Assembly (NCBI RefSeq): GCF_037974355.1
Contig: NZ_CP150235.1
Coordinates: 4,898,001-4,962,000 of the forward strand
DNA length: 64,000 bases
Direction: 5' to 3'
Source of the DNA: Paenibacillus sp. FSL R5-0517
GTDB lineage: Bacteria; Bacillota; Bacilli; Paenibacillales; Paenibacillaceae
Shown here: positions 51,660-59,860 of the stretch, piece by piece
Position numbering within the stretch: the first letter of the stretch is position 1
How the letters are laid out: each line of letters starts with the position of its first letter
Translations under genes and position numbers: made by a program
The notes under the pieces: generated by a model
Databases searched by the model: none
The model's input: only the letters and a program-made list of their open reading frames with translations
Told to the model about the DNA's origin: nothing

Positions 51660-52469
51660 TCAGCTCAAGTCAACATGGTTCTCCTTATCCATGGACAGGG
51701 CTTTTTTTCGTTCCTGCAATTGCAGTCGGTACTCGCTAGGGTACATGCCAGTTTTGTTTTTGAAGATCCTGCTGAAATAGTGGGAATCACTATACCCTAC
51801 CGCTCCACCAATCGTCTTGATATCCATATTCTCATGGGTGACAAGCATACGTTTCGCTTCATTGATTCGCAGACCTGTCATATATTTCAGCGGAGTCTCC
51901 CCCGTTACTTTCTTAAAACACTTTCCTAGATAGTCCACACTAAAATGCATCTGTCCCGCCATGTCCTGAAGTGTAATCTCATGCATATAATTCTGCTTCA
52001 AATACAGCTTAACAGCCTCTGCGATATCCTCCGGCTTCACCTGCTCATCCAGCACGGCACTGACATGGGCAAGCGAATCCACAGCGCTCCCAAGCTTCAA
52101 TTCCATCGCATCCAGCAGTGAACGAAGTTGTTCTTCGGACAATGGCTTGAGGAGATAATCCTCCACCTTGTAGCTGATCGCCTGCCGGGCATATTCAAAC
52201 TCATGATATCCACTCAGAATGACTATTTTGACATGCGGATAGGCAAAGTACAGATGTTTGGCGAGTTCCAATCCATTCATCACCGGCATCTGTATATCCG
52301 TTATAACCAGATCAGGTACGGAATGTTCAATGAGCTGTAACGCTTCCTGACCATTCCTCGCTTCACCAATCACCTCGAACCGGGTGTCCAGCTCTCTGAA
52401 TTTGCGCGAGACATTCCGGCGAATCAGGGCTTCATCTTCCACAATAATCGTTCTATATTTGATTGTCAT
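51660..52469 (-). CDS. AraC-type response regulator, YesN-like
   Basis: 269-residue two-component regulator. The receiver domain shows TIIVEDEALIRRNVSRKF, the phospho-acceptor in DLVITDIQMPVMNGLEL and VVILSGYHEFEYARQAISYKVEDYLLKPL (Lys). The C-terminal AraC-type double helix-turn-helix is EITLQDMAGQMHFSVDYLGKCFKKVTGETPLKYMTGLRINEAKRML and IGGAVGYSDSHYFSRIFKNKTGMYPSEYR. It begins two bases after the kinase gene stop. The kinase partner and the divergent sugar transporter suggest it activates the transporter genes. Confidence 0.92.
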   Translation of the reverse strand: MTIKYRTIIVEDEALIRRNVSRKFRELDTRFEVIGEARNGQEALQLIEHSVPDLVITDIQMPVMNGLELAKHLYFAYPHVKIVILSGYHEFEYARQAISYKVEDYLLKPLSEEQLRSLLDAMELKLGSAVDSLAHVSAVLDEQVKPEDIAEAVKLYLKQNYMHEITLQDMAGQMHFSVDYLGKCFKKVTGETPLKYMTGLRINEAKRMLVTHENMDIKTIGGAVGYSDSHYFSRIFKNKTGMYPSEYRLQLQERKKALSMDKENHVDLS

Positions 52470-52471
52470 GG

Positions 52472-54349
52472 TTAGCCATGCTCCTTTCCAATGGAACCAC
52501 CTATTGTAATCTGGACACCGCCGGAAGGCTTGTTCGTAATCTGCATGTAGGCTGCCGGGCCATACCATAATTTCAATCGGACCCATATATTCTTAAGTCC
52601 CATTCCGTTAATTTCGAGTTCCGGCATACGCTCCCACTCCTGTGACTGTTCGATGTACTGCATGATCTTGGCAAGTGCCTCAGGTTCCATGCCAGGCCCG
52701 TTGTCTTCCACATGGATCTGCCAGGTCTGCTGTACTGCATCCATATCCCCAGTAATATTCAGTTGCCATGGAGGGGTATCACCCAGTCCATATTTTATGG
52801 CATTTTCCAGTAGTGGTTGTACCATCAGCATCGGAACCTGAATATGCTGCATCTCTTCCGGAATATGAAACTCGTAGTGCAGATCATCTTCAAACCGAAT
52901 CTTCATACACTCCAGGTATCGCTCACAATAATCCAGTTCTTGAGACAGTGGAACCCCGTTTTTACCAGGAGTAGAGATATAACGAAGCATGGACGCGATA
53001 TGACCACAGAACGCGACAATCTGCTCATTCATCCCTTCCTCCGCCATGATGCTGATATTCGTAATGTTGTTGTAGAGAAAATGCGGGTTCATCTGGGACT
53101 GAAGCGCGAGTAATCTTGCCTCTGTCTCTTGGGATTTCATTGCCAGTCTGTCCTGAAAAGATTGCACAAGCTGTTGATTCAACCGAATAAACGTATCATT
53201 CAGCTCATCCATCTCCCGGATGGAACCCGGATGCTCCAGCTTGAACAAATGCGCCGAATCCTGACCGGATATCAGATCGTTCTCACCCGTTTTCTGAATA
53301 ATGCGCTGCAAGCGATGCAAAGGTAAAGTGACCCTTTTGGAAATCAGATACGAGAGAACCAGAATCAGCATCAACGTAGCTAACGTGGCACCAATAAACA
53401 TCACAGCCATCCGGTTGAGACTCGCAAAAAGGGACTGTTTGGACTGCATGACAACAACGGTCCATCCTGTCTCCTGTGACGTCATATACGTCATCATCTG
53501 TTTGGAATCATTCAAAGGGTCAGTGATCTCCTGCATCGTATCCGGTGGAAATGAAAGATTCTGAATCAAGTCCACATCATCGAAGTGGGCTGCCTGTGAA
53601 TCATCACCATCCGAAGTAAGTGGATACAGCCGTGTATTTTGCTCATCTATCACATAAATGCGAAGATTCTCGTTACTTGCCTGCAAATCATTCAAATGCT
53701 GGAACAGGGTTCCGGCATCCTGCAAAATCTCAACGACGCCCTGGCTAACATAATTGCCATCTTTGTATACCCGGGTAAGGGAAATGTACGGTTGATCTGA
53801 CTTCCCCTGACCTGTTGGCATGGGCAAAGCTCCCCCCTGTAACAATTGGATCACCCGCCAGCCACTCCGCTCCCAGGTTTCCTTGTACCACGGTCGCTGA
53901 GTCAGGTCCACCGATAGTTGACCGTTGAATGCCCCCGCTCCCAGCATCTTGCCGTTCACATCATAGATATTGGCCTGCTTGGCGGTATTGGAGCTGCTGA
54001 TAATCGCCAGAATGACATCAATTAGTGTGGTTGTATCCTTATACAATGCCGGATCACTCGTCAGTGTCTGCTCACTGTCTTCCGCTGGTGCCAAGTAGTG
54101 GCTGAAGTGTTCTTTGACCAGATTGGAGTACACAATATTCATGGAAAAGTTGTTCATTTTCACGACTTCCTGATCCAGATTACTGACGATTGATACCGCC
54201 AGTTGTCGCTGCTGTTCTTCACTTCGATGACGGATGTCACTCGCAAGAAAAACATACAGGAGTCCTGCCACAATGAGCGAAAAGACAATAAATACCGCAG
54301 AGTAATAGGCAAACAGACTTTGCTGAAGCGTTCCAAATCGATACCGCAA
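52472..54349 (-). CDS. Sensor histidine kinase, YesM-like
   Basis: Membrane sensor kinase, 625 residues. There is an N-terminal helix (YYSAVFIVFSLIVAGLLYVFLAS), a long extracellular sensing domain (about residues 35-300, Cache-type in appearance), and a second helix (MAVMFIGATLATLMLILVLSYLIS). HAMP follows, then the His_kinase domain with the phospho-acceptor in LQSQMNPHFLYNNITNIS and the ATPase part ending MGLKNIWVRLKLWYG. A TTG start with GAGG ten bases upstream is used. Probably detects an extracellular carbohydrate. Operon with the regulator, divergent from the ABC transporter. Confidence 0.91.
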   Translation of the reverse strand: MRYRFGTLQQSLFAYYSAVFIVFSLIVAGLLYVFLASDIRHRSEEQQRQLAVSIVSNLDQEVVKMNNFSMNIVYSNLVKEHFSHYLAPAEDSEQTLTSDPALYKDTTTLIDVILAIISSSNTAKQANIYDVNGKMLGAGAFNGQLSVDLTQRPWYKETWERSGWRVIQLLQGGALPMPTGQGKSDQPYISLTRVYKDGNYVSQGVVEILQDAGTLFQHLNDLQASNENLRIYVIDEQNTRLYPLTSDGDDSQAAHFDDVDLIQNLSFPPDTMQEITDPLNDSKQMMTYMTSQETGWTVVVMQSKQSLFASLNRMAVMFIGATLATLMLILVLSYLISKRVTLPLHRLQRIIQKTGENDLISGQDSAHLFKLEHPGSIREMDELNDTFIRLNQQLVQSFQDRLAMKSQETEARLLALQSQMNPHFLYNNITNISIMAEEGMNEQIVAFCGHIASMLRYISTPGKNGVPLSQELDYCERYLECMKIRFEDDLHYEFHIPEEMQHIQVPMLMVQPLLENAIKYGLGDTPPWQLNITGDMDAVQQTWQIHVEDNGPGMEPEALAKIMQYIEQSQEWERMPELEINGMGLKNIWVRLKLWYGPAAYMQITNKPSGGVQITIGGSIGKEHG

Positions 54350-54428
54350 TCCTCACACACCTCGTCCTATGATGATATCTGTCGCACCATTCGAAAATGT
54401 CCACCCAACAGAACGCTTTTGTCTATTG

Positions 54429-54474
54429 AGCGTATTCGCTGTTCACAGTAAAGTTATCCACATAAGAATACGCT
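54429..54474. promoter_or_regulatory. Inverted repeat in the YesM/ABC-transporter intergenic region
   Basis: AGCGTATTC (54429-54437) and GAATACGCT (54466-54474), exact 9-bp inverted arms 37 bp apart centre to centre. It sits between the divergent kinase and solute-binding genes, about 55 bp before the latter. It is a candidate binding site for the YesN-type regulator. Confidence 0.45.
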
Positions 54475-54529
54475 TACATAAAGCGTTTCGGCAAGTAATA
54501 ATTTTCTTTATATTTCGGGAGGTTCAATG

Positions 54530-55831
54530 ATGAGAAAACGATTTCTTTTTTTGCTCGCAAGTGTGCTCCTGCTCTCCACTCTGCTGCTTGCCGGGTGCAA
54601 CTCAGGTAAAAGTACGGAAGGTTCGGGTAAGGTTACACTTACGTTTGGAACCAGCCAATCCGGTATTCCGCGTACAGGCATCATGCAGACGATGGCCAAG
54701 GAATATGAGCAGGAGACCGGTGTCAAAATTGACTTTCAGGTCGTACCTGACGCACAGTGGCGTGACCTGATCAAGGTGAAGCTGGCCTCTGGCGAAGCAC
54801 CTGACATTTTCAATGTCGATGTGGACCCACTGAGTATGCCGGCTAACGTAAGACCGGAGGAAAATGCCATTGACCTCACCAATGAGGAATTCACAGGTCG
54901 GATGTCCGAAGAGATTTTGCCAACGGTCAGTCACAATGACAAGGTGTACGGGGTTTCTTTTGCGCCAACGAAAATCTGGTATGTGTACTATAACAAACGT
55001 ATCTTCCAAGAGCTCGGTATAGAGCCTCCTACATCCTATGCCGAATTCAAGGAGATCAGCCAGAAAATTAAGGATAAAGACATTATTCCGTTCTATCAGG
55101 CACCCGCCAGCGGGTGGTATCAGGTTCTGCCTTTGTTCGAAACAGGGCCTAACTATGAGCAAACGACAGCGGGAACCTACGAAAAACTAAACAACAATGA
55201 GATGAAAGTCGCTGATATGACGCAACTCAAAACGGTCATTGAACAATTGAAGGAATTTGCGGATCTCGGCTATTTCGGCAAAGACTTCTTGTCCAACACG
55301 GTAGAAGCGGGAATTGAAGCGTTTGGTCAGGAGAAAGCAGCGATGTTGCTGCGGGTTCCAGGGACTGAAAAGGAAGTCTCCGAAGCGTATCCGGCAATGA
55401 AAGACAATATGGGGTTCTTCGTGATGCCGTGGGGAGATAATCAGACGATTGGTGTGAATCCGGGCGGTTCTGCTGCGATGTTCGGTAACAAAAACAGTAA
55501 ACACCCCGAAGAAGTGCTGAAATTCTTCCGCTGGATTACCGAGCATGATCATCTGCAACGTGTGTTCGATGAAGGTGAAGGTAATCTGACCATTTGCTGG
55601 CCGGAAATCGAACCAAAGCTGACACAGGATTACATTGATTATGAGAAAAATCATGAAAAAGGTACGGTCATGCAGGCCGCTGTGAAATATATAGATCCAC
55701 AATGGATGGATATTGGCAAAGACTTGTCGGGCATGTTCGCCGGAGCCATGACACCGGATCAGATTCTGCAAAACATTGATAAACGCCGTGCTGAACAAGC
55801 CAAAGTGCTGAAAGATGAGAAGTGGCAGTAA
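54530..55831 (+). CDS. Carbohydrate ABC transporter solute-binding lipoprotein
   Basis: Extracellular solute-binding protein family 1, 433 residues. The lipoprotein signal is FLFLLASVLLLSTLLLAGCNSGK (lipobox LAGC). The mature part shows VTLTFGTSQSGIPRTGIMQTMAKEYEQETGVKIDFQVVPD, APDIFNVDVDP, and YYNKRIFQELGIEPPTSYAEFKEISQKIKDKDIIPF, typical of sugar/oligosaccharide binders. GGGAGG sits before two ATGs; the second gives better spacing. It is followed by a hairpin and two permeases, with no ATPase gene, so a shared ATPase (MsmX-like) is presumed. Confidence 0.9.
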   Translation: MRKRFLFLLASVLLLSTLLLAGCNSGKSTEGSGKVTLTFGTSQSGIPRTGIMQTMAKEYEQETGVKIDFQVVPDAQWRDLIKVKLASGEAPDIFNVDVDPLSMPANVRPEENAIDLTNEEFTGRMSEEILPTVSHNDKVYGVSFAPTKIWYVYYNKRIFQELGIEPPTSYAEFKEISQKIKDKDIIPFYQAPASGWYQVLPLFETGPNYEQTTAGTYEKLNNNEMKVADMTQLKTVIEQLKEFADLGYFGKDFLSNTVEAGIEAFGQEKAAMLLRVPGTEKEVSEAYPAMKDNMGFFVMPWGDNQTIGVNPGGSAAMFGNKNSKHPEEVLKFFRWITEHDHLQRVFDEGEGNLTICWPEIEPKLTQDYIDYEKNHEKGTVMQAAVKYIDPQWMDIGKDLSGMFAGAMTPDQILQNIDKRRAEQAKVLKDEKWQ

Positions 55832-55873
55832 TAGCACAAATTGCAGATAAACATACATGCTGAACAGTGTTAC

Positions 55874-55906
55874 ATGTAGCGGGCATTTGCCCGCTCATGT
55901 ATTTTG
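55874..55906 (+). terminator. Intercistronic hairpin between solute-binding and permease genes
   Basis: ACATGTAGCGGGCA...TGCCCGCTCATGT, a near-perfect 14-bp stem followed by ATTTTGTTTT. It probably attenuates so that the binding protein is made in excess. Confidence 0.7.
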
Positions 55907-55936
55907 TTTTGGCAGGAAGGAAAGGTGTTACCGGTT

Positions 55937-56809
55937 ATGAATGCGAACAAAATCTATCCCTGGTATTTCTCATCTGGAGCGATTGTATTATATCTGCTGT
56001 TTATCGTCGCTCCCGCCCTGCTGGGCATCTATTATTCCTTCACCGACTGGAACAGTTATAGTTCGGAGAAAAACTTTATCGGTCTGGAGCATTTCCGTAC
56101 CATTCTGGCGGGTGATCCGACATATCTTCTTTTTATCAAAAATACCGTTCTCTTCACCCTCGTGACGTCCATCGCCAAGACTGTTCTGGGATTGTTCCTG
56201 GCTCTGCTCCTGGTCAGCGGTGTAAAGGCCGCCAATCTGCATCGGATGATCATTTTCTCCCCGCAGGTGCTGTCGTTTCTGATTGTTGGGCTTGTGTTCA
56301 AAAGTCTGCTTGACCCCAACAACGGGTTCGTTAACGTGACCCTGCGTTCCATGGGACTGGACGTTCTCGCCCAGAACTGGCTGGGCTCCTTGACCTGGGC
56401 AATGCCATCCATCATGGCAGTGGATACGTGGAAAGGCATGGGGTACATTATGGTGCTGTTCATCGCCGGGCTTCTCGCGATTCCCCGCGATTACTACGAG
56501 GCAGCATCCATTGATGGCGCAGGCTTCGGGCAGAAGCTGTTCCGAATTACTATTCCAATGCTCATGCCTACCATTACCATCGCCACGGTGCTTAATATTA
56601 CGTATGGGCTAAGAGTATTCGATGCCGTATACGTGCTGACCAATGGTGGCCCTGGTAACGCGACAGATGTCATTAACACGGCGGTCTATTCCTCTTTTGC
56701 CAAAGGATATTGGGGGCTGGGGAGTGCGCTATCTACCATTCTGTTTGTCATCATGGCGATCATCTCCTTCTTCATCATTCGTTTGATGAACCGAAAGGTG
56801 GAATACTAA
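55937..56809 (+). CDS. ABC transporter permease, MalF/UgpA-type
   Basis: 290-residue permease with six membrane helices, starting with GAIVLYLLFIVAPALLGIYYSF. The permease signature EAASIDGAGFGQKLFRITIPMLMPTI (EAA-loop, binds the ATPase) is near residue 200. GGPGNATDVINTAVY is a further typical segment. The ATG at 55937 has AAAGGTG nine bases upstream. It is followed immediately by the second permease. Confidence 0.91.
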   Translation: MNANKIYPWYFSSGAIVLYLLFIVAPALLGIYYSFTDWNSYSSEKNFIGLEHFRTILAGDPTYLLFIKNTVLFTLVTSIAKTVLGLFLALLLVSGVKAANLHRMIIFSPQVLSFLIVGLVFKSLLDPNNGFVNVTLRSMGLDVLAQNWLGSLTWAMPSIMAVDTWKGMGYIMVLFIAGLLAIPRDYYEAASIDGAGFGQKLFRITIPMLMPTITIATVLNITYGLRVFDAVYVLTNGGPGNATDVINTAVYSSFAKGYWGLGSALSTILFVIMAIISFFIIRLMNRKVEY

Positions 56810-56810
56810 C

Positions 56811-57635
56811 ATGCGATTGAGAAAAAGACTCGCTTCCATCGGATTAAATGTACTCGCCTGGCTGCTTAGCCTGGTGGTCTTGATTCCTTTTGTCGTCATT
56901 GTACTGAATTCATTCAAGTCGGACGCCGAGGCCAAGGTGCTTAAACTGACGCTGCCAGAGAAGTTTATCTTCGAAAATTACAAAATCGTCTATGAACAGG
57001 GACACTTGGGAGGTTCCTTTTTCAACAGTTTGCTTCACTCCGGGGCCTCTTCCCTGCTGCTGGTATTTGTTGTGGCGTTCTCGGCCTTCACGTTATCCCG
57101 TAATCATTCAAAGCTCAGCAAGTTTCTGTACTTCTTCCTGATTCTCGGCATTACACTGCCTCTCAACTACATTCCGCTTATGGAAGTCATGAAGTCGATG
57201 GGCATGATCAATTCACATCTCGGCATGATTCTGCTGTATACGGCCATGGGCATTCCGATCTCGTTGTTCATTACGTATGCGTTTGTATCCAACATCCCGA
57301 AAGAGCTGGATGAAGCCGCGATCATGGACGGATGTAACGGAATCAAGCTGTTCCTGAGAATCATTGTGCCTCTGCTCACGTCCGTGCTTGTAACGGTATT
57401 TGTTCTTAATTTCCTAAGTGTCTGGAATGAGTTTACTGCTCCACTCTATATGCTGAATACGGTCGAGATGTGGCCGATGACGCTTGCTGTATATAACTTC
57501 TTCGGGCAATTCAGTGCCCAGTGGAATCTGGTCAGCGCCGATATTGTGCTCACGTCATTGCCTGTATTAATTGTGTTCCTAATTGGGCAAAAGTATATAG
57601 TAGGGGGACTGACTTCGGGGGCCGTGAAGGGGTAA
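56811..57635 (+). CDS. ABC transporter permease, MalG/UgpE-type
   Basis: 274-residue permease. A first helix (VLAWLLSLVVLIPFVVIVLNSFK) is followed by five others and the EAA loop IPKELDEAAIMDGCNGIKLFLRIIVPLLTSV. The C-terminus IVFLIGQKYIVGGLTSGAVKG is the family ending. AAAGGTGG lies nine bases before the ATG, which starts one base after the stop of the previous gene. No terminator was found; the Rrf2 promoter begins shortly afterwards. Confidence 0.92.
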   Translation: MRLRKRLASIGLNVLAWLLSLVVLIPFVVIVLNSFKSDAEAKVLKLTLPEKFIFENYKIVYEQGHLGGSFFNSLLHSGASSLLLVFVVAFSAFTLSRNHSKLSKFLYFFLILGITLPLNYIPLMEVMKSMGMINSHLGMILLYTAMGIPISLFITYAFVSNIPKELDEAAIMDGCNGIKLFLRIIVPLLTSVLVTVFVLNFLSVWNEFTAPLYMLNTVEMWPMTLAVYNFFGQFSAQWNLVSADIVLTSLPVLIVFLIGQKYIVGGLTSGAVKG

Positions 57636-57644
57636 AAGTTATAG

Positions 57645-57673
57645 TTGACAATAGATCCTTTTGTAACTATTAT
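57645..57673 (+). promoter_or_regulatory. Sigma-A promoter of the Rrf2 gene
   Basis: TTGACA (57645-57650), 17-bp spacer, TATTAT (57668-57673). The -10 lies inside the palindromic operator at 57661-57681. Confidence 0.8.
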
Positions 57674-57681
57674 AGTTACAA
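57661..57681. promoter_or_regulatory. Palindromic operator over the Rrf2 -10 box
   Basis: 21-bp perfect palindrome with arms TTGTAACTAT and ATAGTTACAA around one base, covering the -10. Placement predicts autorepression by the adjacent Rrf2 regulator. Confidence 0.7.
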
Positions 57682-57697
57682 CGGTGGTGATCATTCC

Positions 57698-58123
57698 ATG
57701 AGACAAATCAGCAGTCGCTTCTCCATTGCGGTTCATACCCTGTCCTTGATCGCTGTTATGCCCAATGAATGCACCGGAGATGTGATCGCACAGAGTGTGA
57801 ATACCAATCCCGTGATTATTCGGCGGATCATGTCCAAGCTGAAACAGGCCGGTCTGATCGATGTCAGACCTGGTGTGGGCGGTGCTTCCTTGTTGAAAGA
57901 TCCGGCGGACATTACCCTTCTCGATGTATATCGAGCGCTTGAGGTGGTGGAGGATGGGGAATTGTTTAACTTTCACAAACATCCGAATCCGAAATGTCCG
58001 GTCGGCAACATGATTGAACACACCTTGCGTGCGGAACTCATTGAGGCTCAGACAGCCATGGAACAGCGCTTGAATCGTGTAACCATACAGCAGATGATGG
58101 ATCGGATTCATGTCTCTGAATAA
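57698..58123 (+). CDS. Rrf2 family transcriptional regulator (YwnA-like)
   Basis: 141-residue winged-helix regulator. The N-terminal domain is MRQISSRFSIAVHTLSLIAVMPNECTGDVIAQSVNTNPVIIRRIMSKLKQAGLIDVRPGVGGASLLKDPADITLLDVYRAL, typical of Rrf2. In place of the three-cysteine cluster site of IscR/NsrR there is only one cysteine, in HPNPKCPVGNMIEHTL, so an iron-sulfur cluster is unlikely and a thiol or small-molecule sensor is more likely. GGTGGTGA lies seven bases before the ATG. It is followed by an oxidoreductase gene it may control. Confidence 0.86.
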   Translation: MRQISSRFSIAVHTLSLIAVMPNECTGDVIAQSVNTNPVIIRRIMSKLKQAGLIDVRPGVGGASLLKDPADITLLDVYRALEVVEDGELFNFHKHPNPKCPVGNMIEHTLRAELIEAQTAMEQRLNRVTIQQMMDRIHVSE

Positions 58124-58149
58124 AAAAAGCTCATTGCGAGCTTTTTTTA
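58123..58149 (+). terminator. Terminator after the Rrf2 gene
   Basis: AAAAAAAGCTC-ATTGC-GAGCTTTTTTT right after the stop codon. Strong and symmetric. Confidence 0.88.
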
Positions 58150-58159
58150 ACCCTTTCGT

Positions 58160-58193
58160 TGTAATCACACCTGTTATAACATTTTTGATTACA
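58160..58193. promoter_or_regulatory. Possible operator half-sites before the oxidoreductase gene
   Basis: TGTAATC (58160-58166) and GATTACA (58187-58193) form an inverted pair with a 20-bp gap. The arms resemble the TTGTAAC half of the Rrf2 operator. It lies 41 bp before the oxidoreductase start. Confidence 0.4.
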
Positions 58194-58234
58194 TCCATAT
58201 GCAGGCAAAACACATACCCTAGGAGGAATAGAAG

Positions 58235-59092
58235 ATGAAAATTTTGGTTACTGGCGCAACAGGTCAATTGGGTTCACTGGTTGTAGAGGCATTGTTAAAA
58301 AACGATTCTGCCAAGGATTTGGCTGTAAGTGTACGTAATCCGGAGAAAGCGGAAGCACTCCGCGCTCAAGGCGTTGACGTGCGTCAGGGTGATTTCGATC
58401 AACCGGAGACGTTGGAGAAAGCTTTTGCCGGTGTAGACCGTCTGTTGCTTATCTCTACTGATGGTGACAATGAAACGCGTATTCGCCAACATCAGACTGC
58501 CGTGGACGCTGCCAAGAAAGCAGGCGTTGGATTCATCGCTTATACAAGCGTTGTAAATGCGGAGAAAAACACCCTTTCTCTGGCGGAAGTTCACCGCGCT
58601 ACAGAAAAAGCGATTCGTGAATCCGGCATTTCGTATTCCTTCCTGCGCAACAACTGGTACCTGGAAAATGAAGCAGGCAGTATGCAAGCCGCTACGCAAG
58701 GCGCACCTTGGGTTCATGCCACCAATGACAGCCAAGTCGGCTGGGCTACGCGCAGTGACTATGCCCATGCTGCTGCAGCTGTACTCGCAGGCGAAGGACA
58801 TGAAAATACCGTGTATGAATTGTCCGGCAAACTACGCACACAAGCTGAACTGGCTGCCATTGTTGGTGAAGTGCTTGGACAGGAAATCAACGTGCAAAAC
58901 GTGGACGATGCCGCTTACGCTGACATCATGAAAGGTGCAGGTCTACCAGACTTTGTCGTATCCATGCTCGTTGATATGCAAAGTGCTATTCGTGAAGGTG
59001 CATTGGCGGTAGAGAGTGATACATTAGAGAAATTGCTTGGCCGTCCGGCTCAGCCTCTTAGCGAAGGTATTAAAGCAATTTTAGGCAAGTAA
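58235..59092 (+). CDS. NAD(P)H-dependent oxidoreductase, NmrA/QorB-like SDR
   Basis: 285-residue atypical short-chain dehydrogenase. The dinucleotide motif is KILVTGATGQLGSLVVEALL, followed by VRQGDFDQPETLEKAFAGVDRLLLISTDG, FIAYTSVV and ISYSFLRNNWYLENEAGSM, typical of NmrA/quinone oxidoreductase 2 proteins that reduce quinones. AGGAGG precedes the ATG. The Rrf2 gene just upstream, with its palindromic operator, suggests a detoxification pair for electrophiles or quinones, similar to ywnA-ywnB in Bacillus by inference. Confidence 0.87.
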   Translation: MKILVTGATGQLGSLVVEALLKNDSAKDLAVSVRNPEKAEALRAQGVDVRQGDFDQPETLEKAFAGVDRLLLISTDGDNETRIRQHQTAVDAAKKAGVGFIAYTSVVNAEKNTLSLAEVHRATEKAIRESGISYSFLRNNWYLENEAGSMQAATQGAPWVHATNDSQVGWATRSDYAHAAAAVLAGEGHENTVYELSGKLRTQAELAAIVGEVLGQEINVQNVDDAAYADIMKGAGLPDFVVSMLVDMQSAIREGALAVESDTLEKLLGRPAQPLSEGIKAILGK

Positions 59093-59105
59093 TTTTTGGA
59101 TAGGA

Positions 59106-59147
59106 GAAAGGGACACACCAACAAATGTTGGATGCGTCCCTTTTTTG
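59106..59147 (+). terminator. Terminator after the oxidoreductase gene
   Basis: AAAGGGAC...GTCCCTTTTTT with inner CCAAC/GTTGG stem, 15 bases after the stop. Confidence 0.88.
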
Positions 59148-59285
59148 GTGTAGCTAAGGATCAATACAATGATATACCCTTTGAACGAACGGATGACTGC
59201 ACACTCAACCCATTCACTGCGACTGCTGTAATTCGATGTGGGTGTTTATGAGTTTCACACCAGTTCATCACTCATTCTTCATGCA

Positions 59286-59825
59286 TCATGGCTTAAGAAT
59301 ATAACGCGCGGGAACATGATCGGCCAGCCAGATATTTTCGTTTCCATGATAAAAGAGGATTCCATCTATGGACGCTTGTGCAGCGTCGATTCTCAAAATG
59401 ACAGGCTGATCATCTCGTCTTCGACCCACTTGATTGGCCGTATCGATATCTGCGGACAGATGTACATATTGCCTTTGCCGCGGCTGTAAGCCATGTTCCA
59501 TAATCGAATTCACAGCACGTGCGGGTGTCCCATGATAAAGGGTTTCCGGTGGCTCAGCAGCGATCTTGGATATCTTATGTGGCGTCGAATGTCCATACAA
59601 TGCCCGAATGCGGCCGGAATGGATTTCATGTCTCTTTTTCTCCGAGGCTTGAATCATCTGCTCCAGATCGGCTTGTGTGACTTCCTTCCACTGCGGACTT
59701 TCATGTAAAGCCACCAGCAATTGCGAGATTTCCACCCAACCCTCTTCGTCCAGCTCCAACTCATATTCCCATGGTGCATGTCGCAGCGCGTATGAGAGTT
59801 CCTTGCTTAATTTCATCAGATCCAT
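59286..59825 (-). CDS. kptA: RNA 2'-phosphotransferase KptA/Tpt1
   Basis: Transfers a 2'-phosphate from RNA to NAD, giving ADP-ribose 1''-2'' cyclic phosphate; 179 residues. The N-terminal winged helix is LMKLSKELSYALRHAPWEYELELDEEGWVEISQLLVAL (contains the catalytic RH pair). The C-terminal ADP-ribosyltransferase-like lobe has LYHGTPARAVNSIMEHGL, QRQYVHLSAD and VILRIDAAQA. The ATG at 59825 has GGGAG nine bases before it. Bacteria do not have the eukaryotic tRNA-splicing pathway, so its biological RNA is unknown. It lies downstream of an Imm48-like gene on the same strand. Confidence 0.9.
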   Translation of the reverse strand: MDLMKLSKELSYALRHAPWEYELELDEEGWVEISQLLVALHESPQWKEVTQADLEQMIQASEKKRHEIHSGRIRALYGHSTPHKISKIAAEPPETLYHGTPARAVNSIMEHGLQPRQRQYVHLSADIDTANQVGRRRDDQPVILRIDAAQASIDGILFYHGNENIWLADHVPARYILKP

Positions 59826-59860
59826 TGTGATCATCTCCCACATCTAATCAAACTCGTTTA

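Noticed and set aside
54478..54492. Possible catabolite (cre) site upstream of the solute-binding gene
   Set aside because: Only the AAAGCGTTTC part fits; two conserved positions of the left half fail, so I do not list it.
57745..57763. GATCGCTGTTATGCCCA resembling the repeat-element core
   Set aside because: Falls inside the Rrf2 coding sequence and encodes conserved residues of the family; no palindrome or arms surround it, so it is chance similarity.
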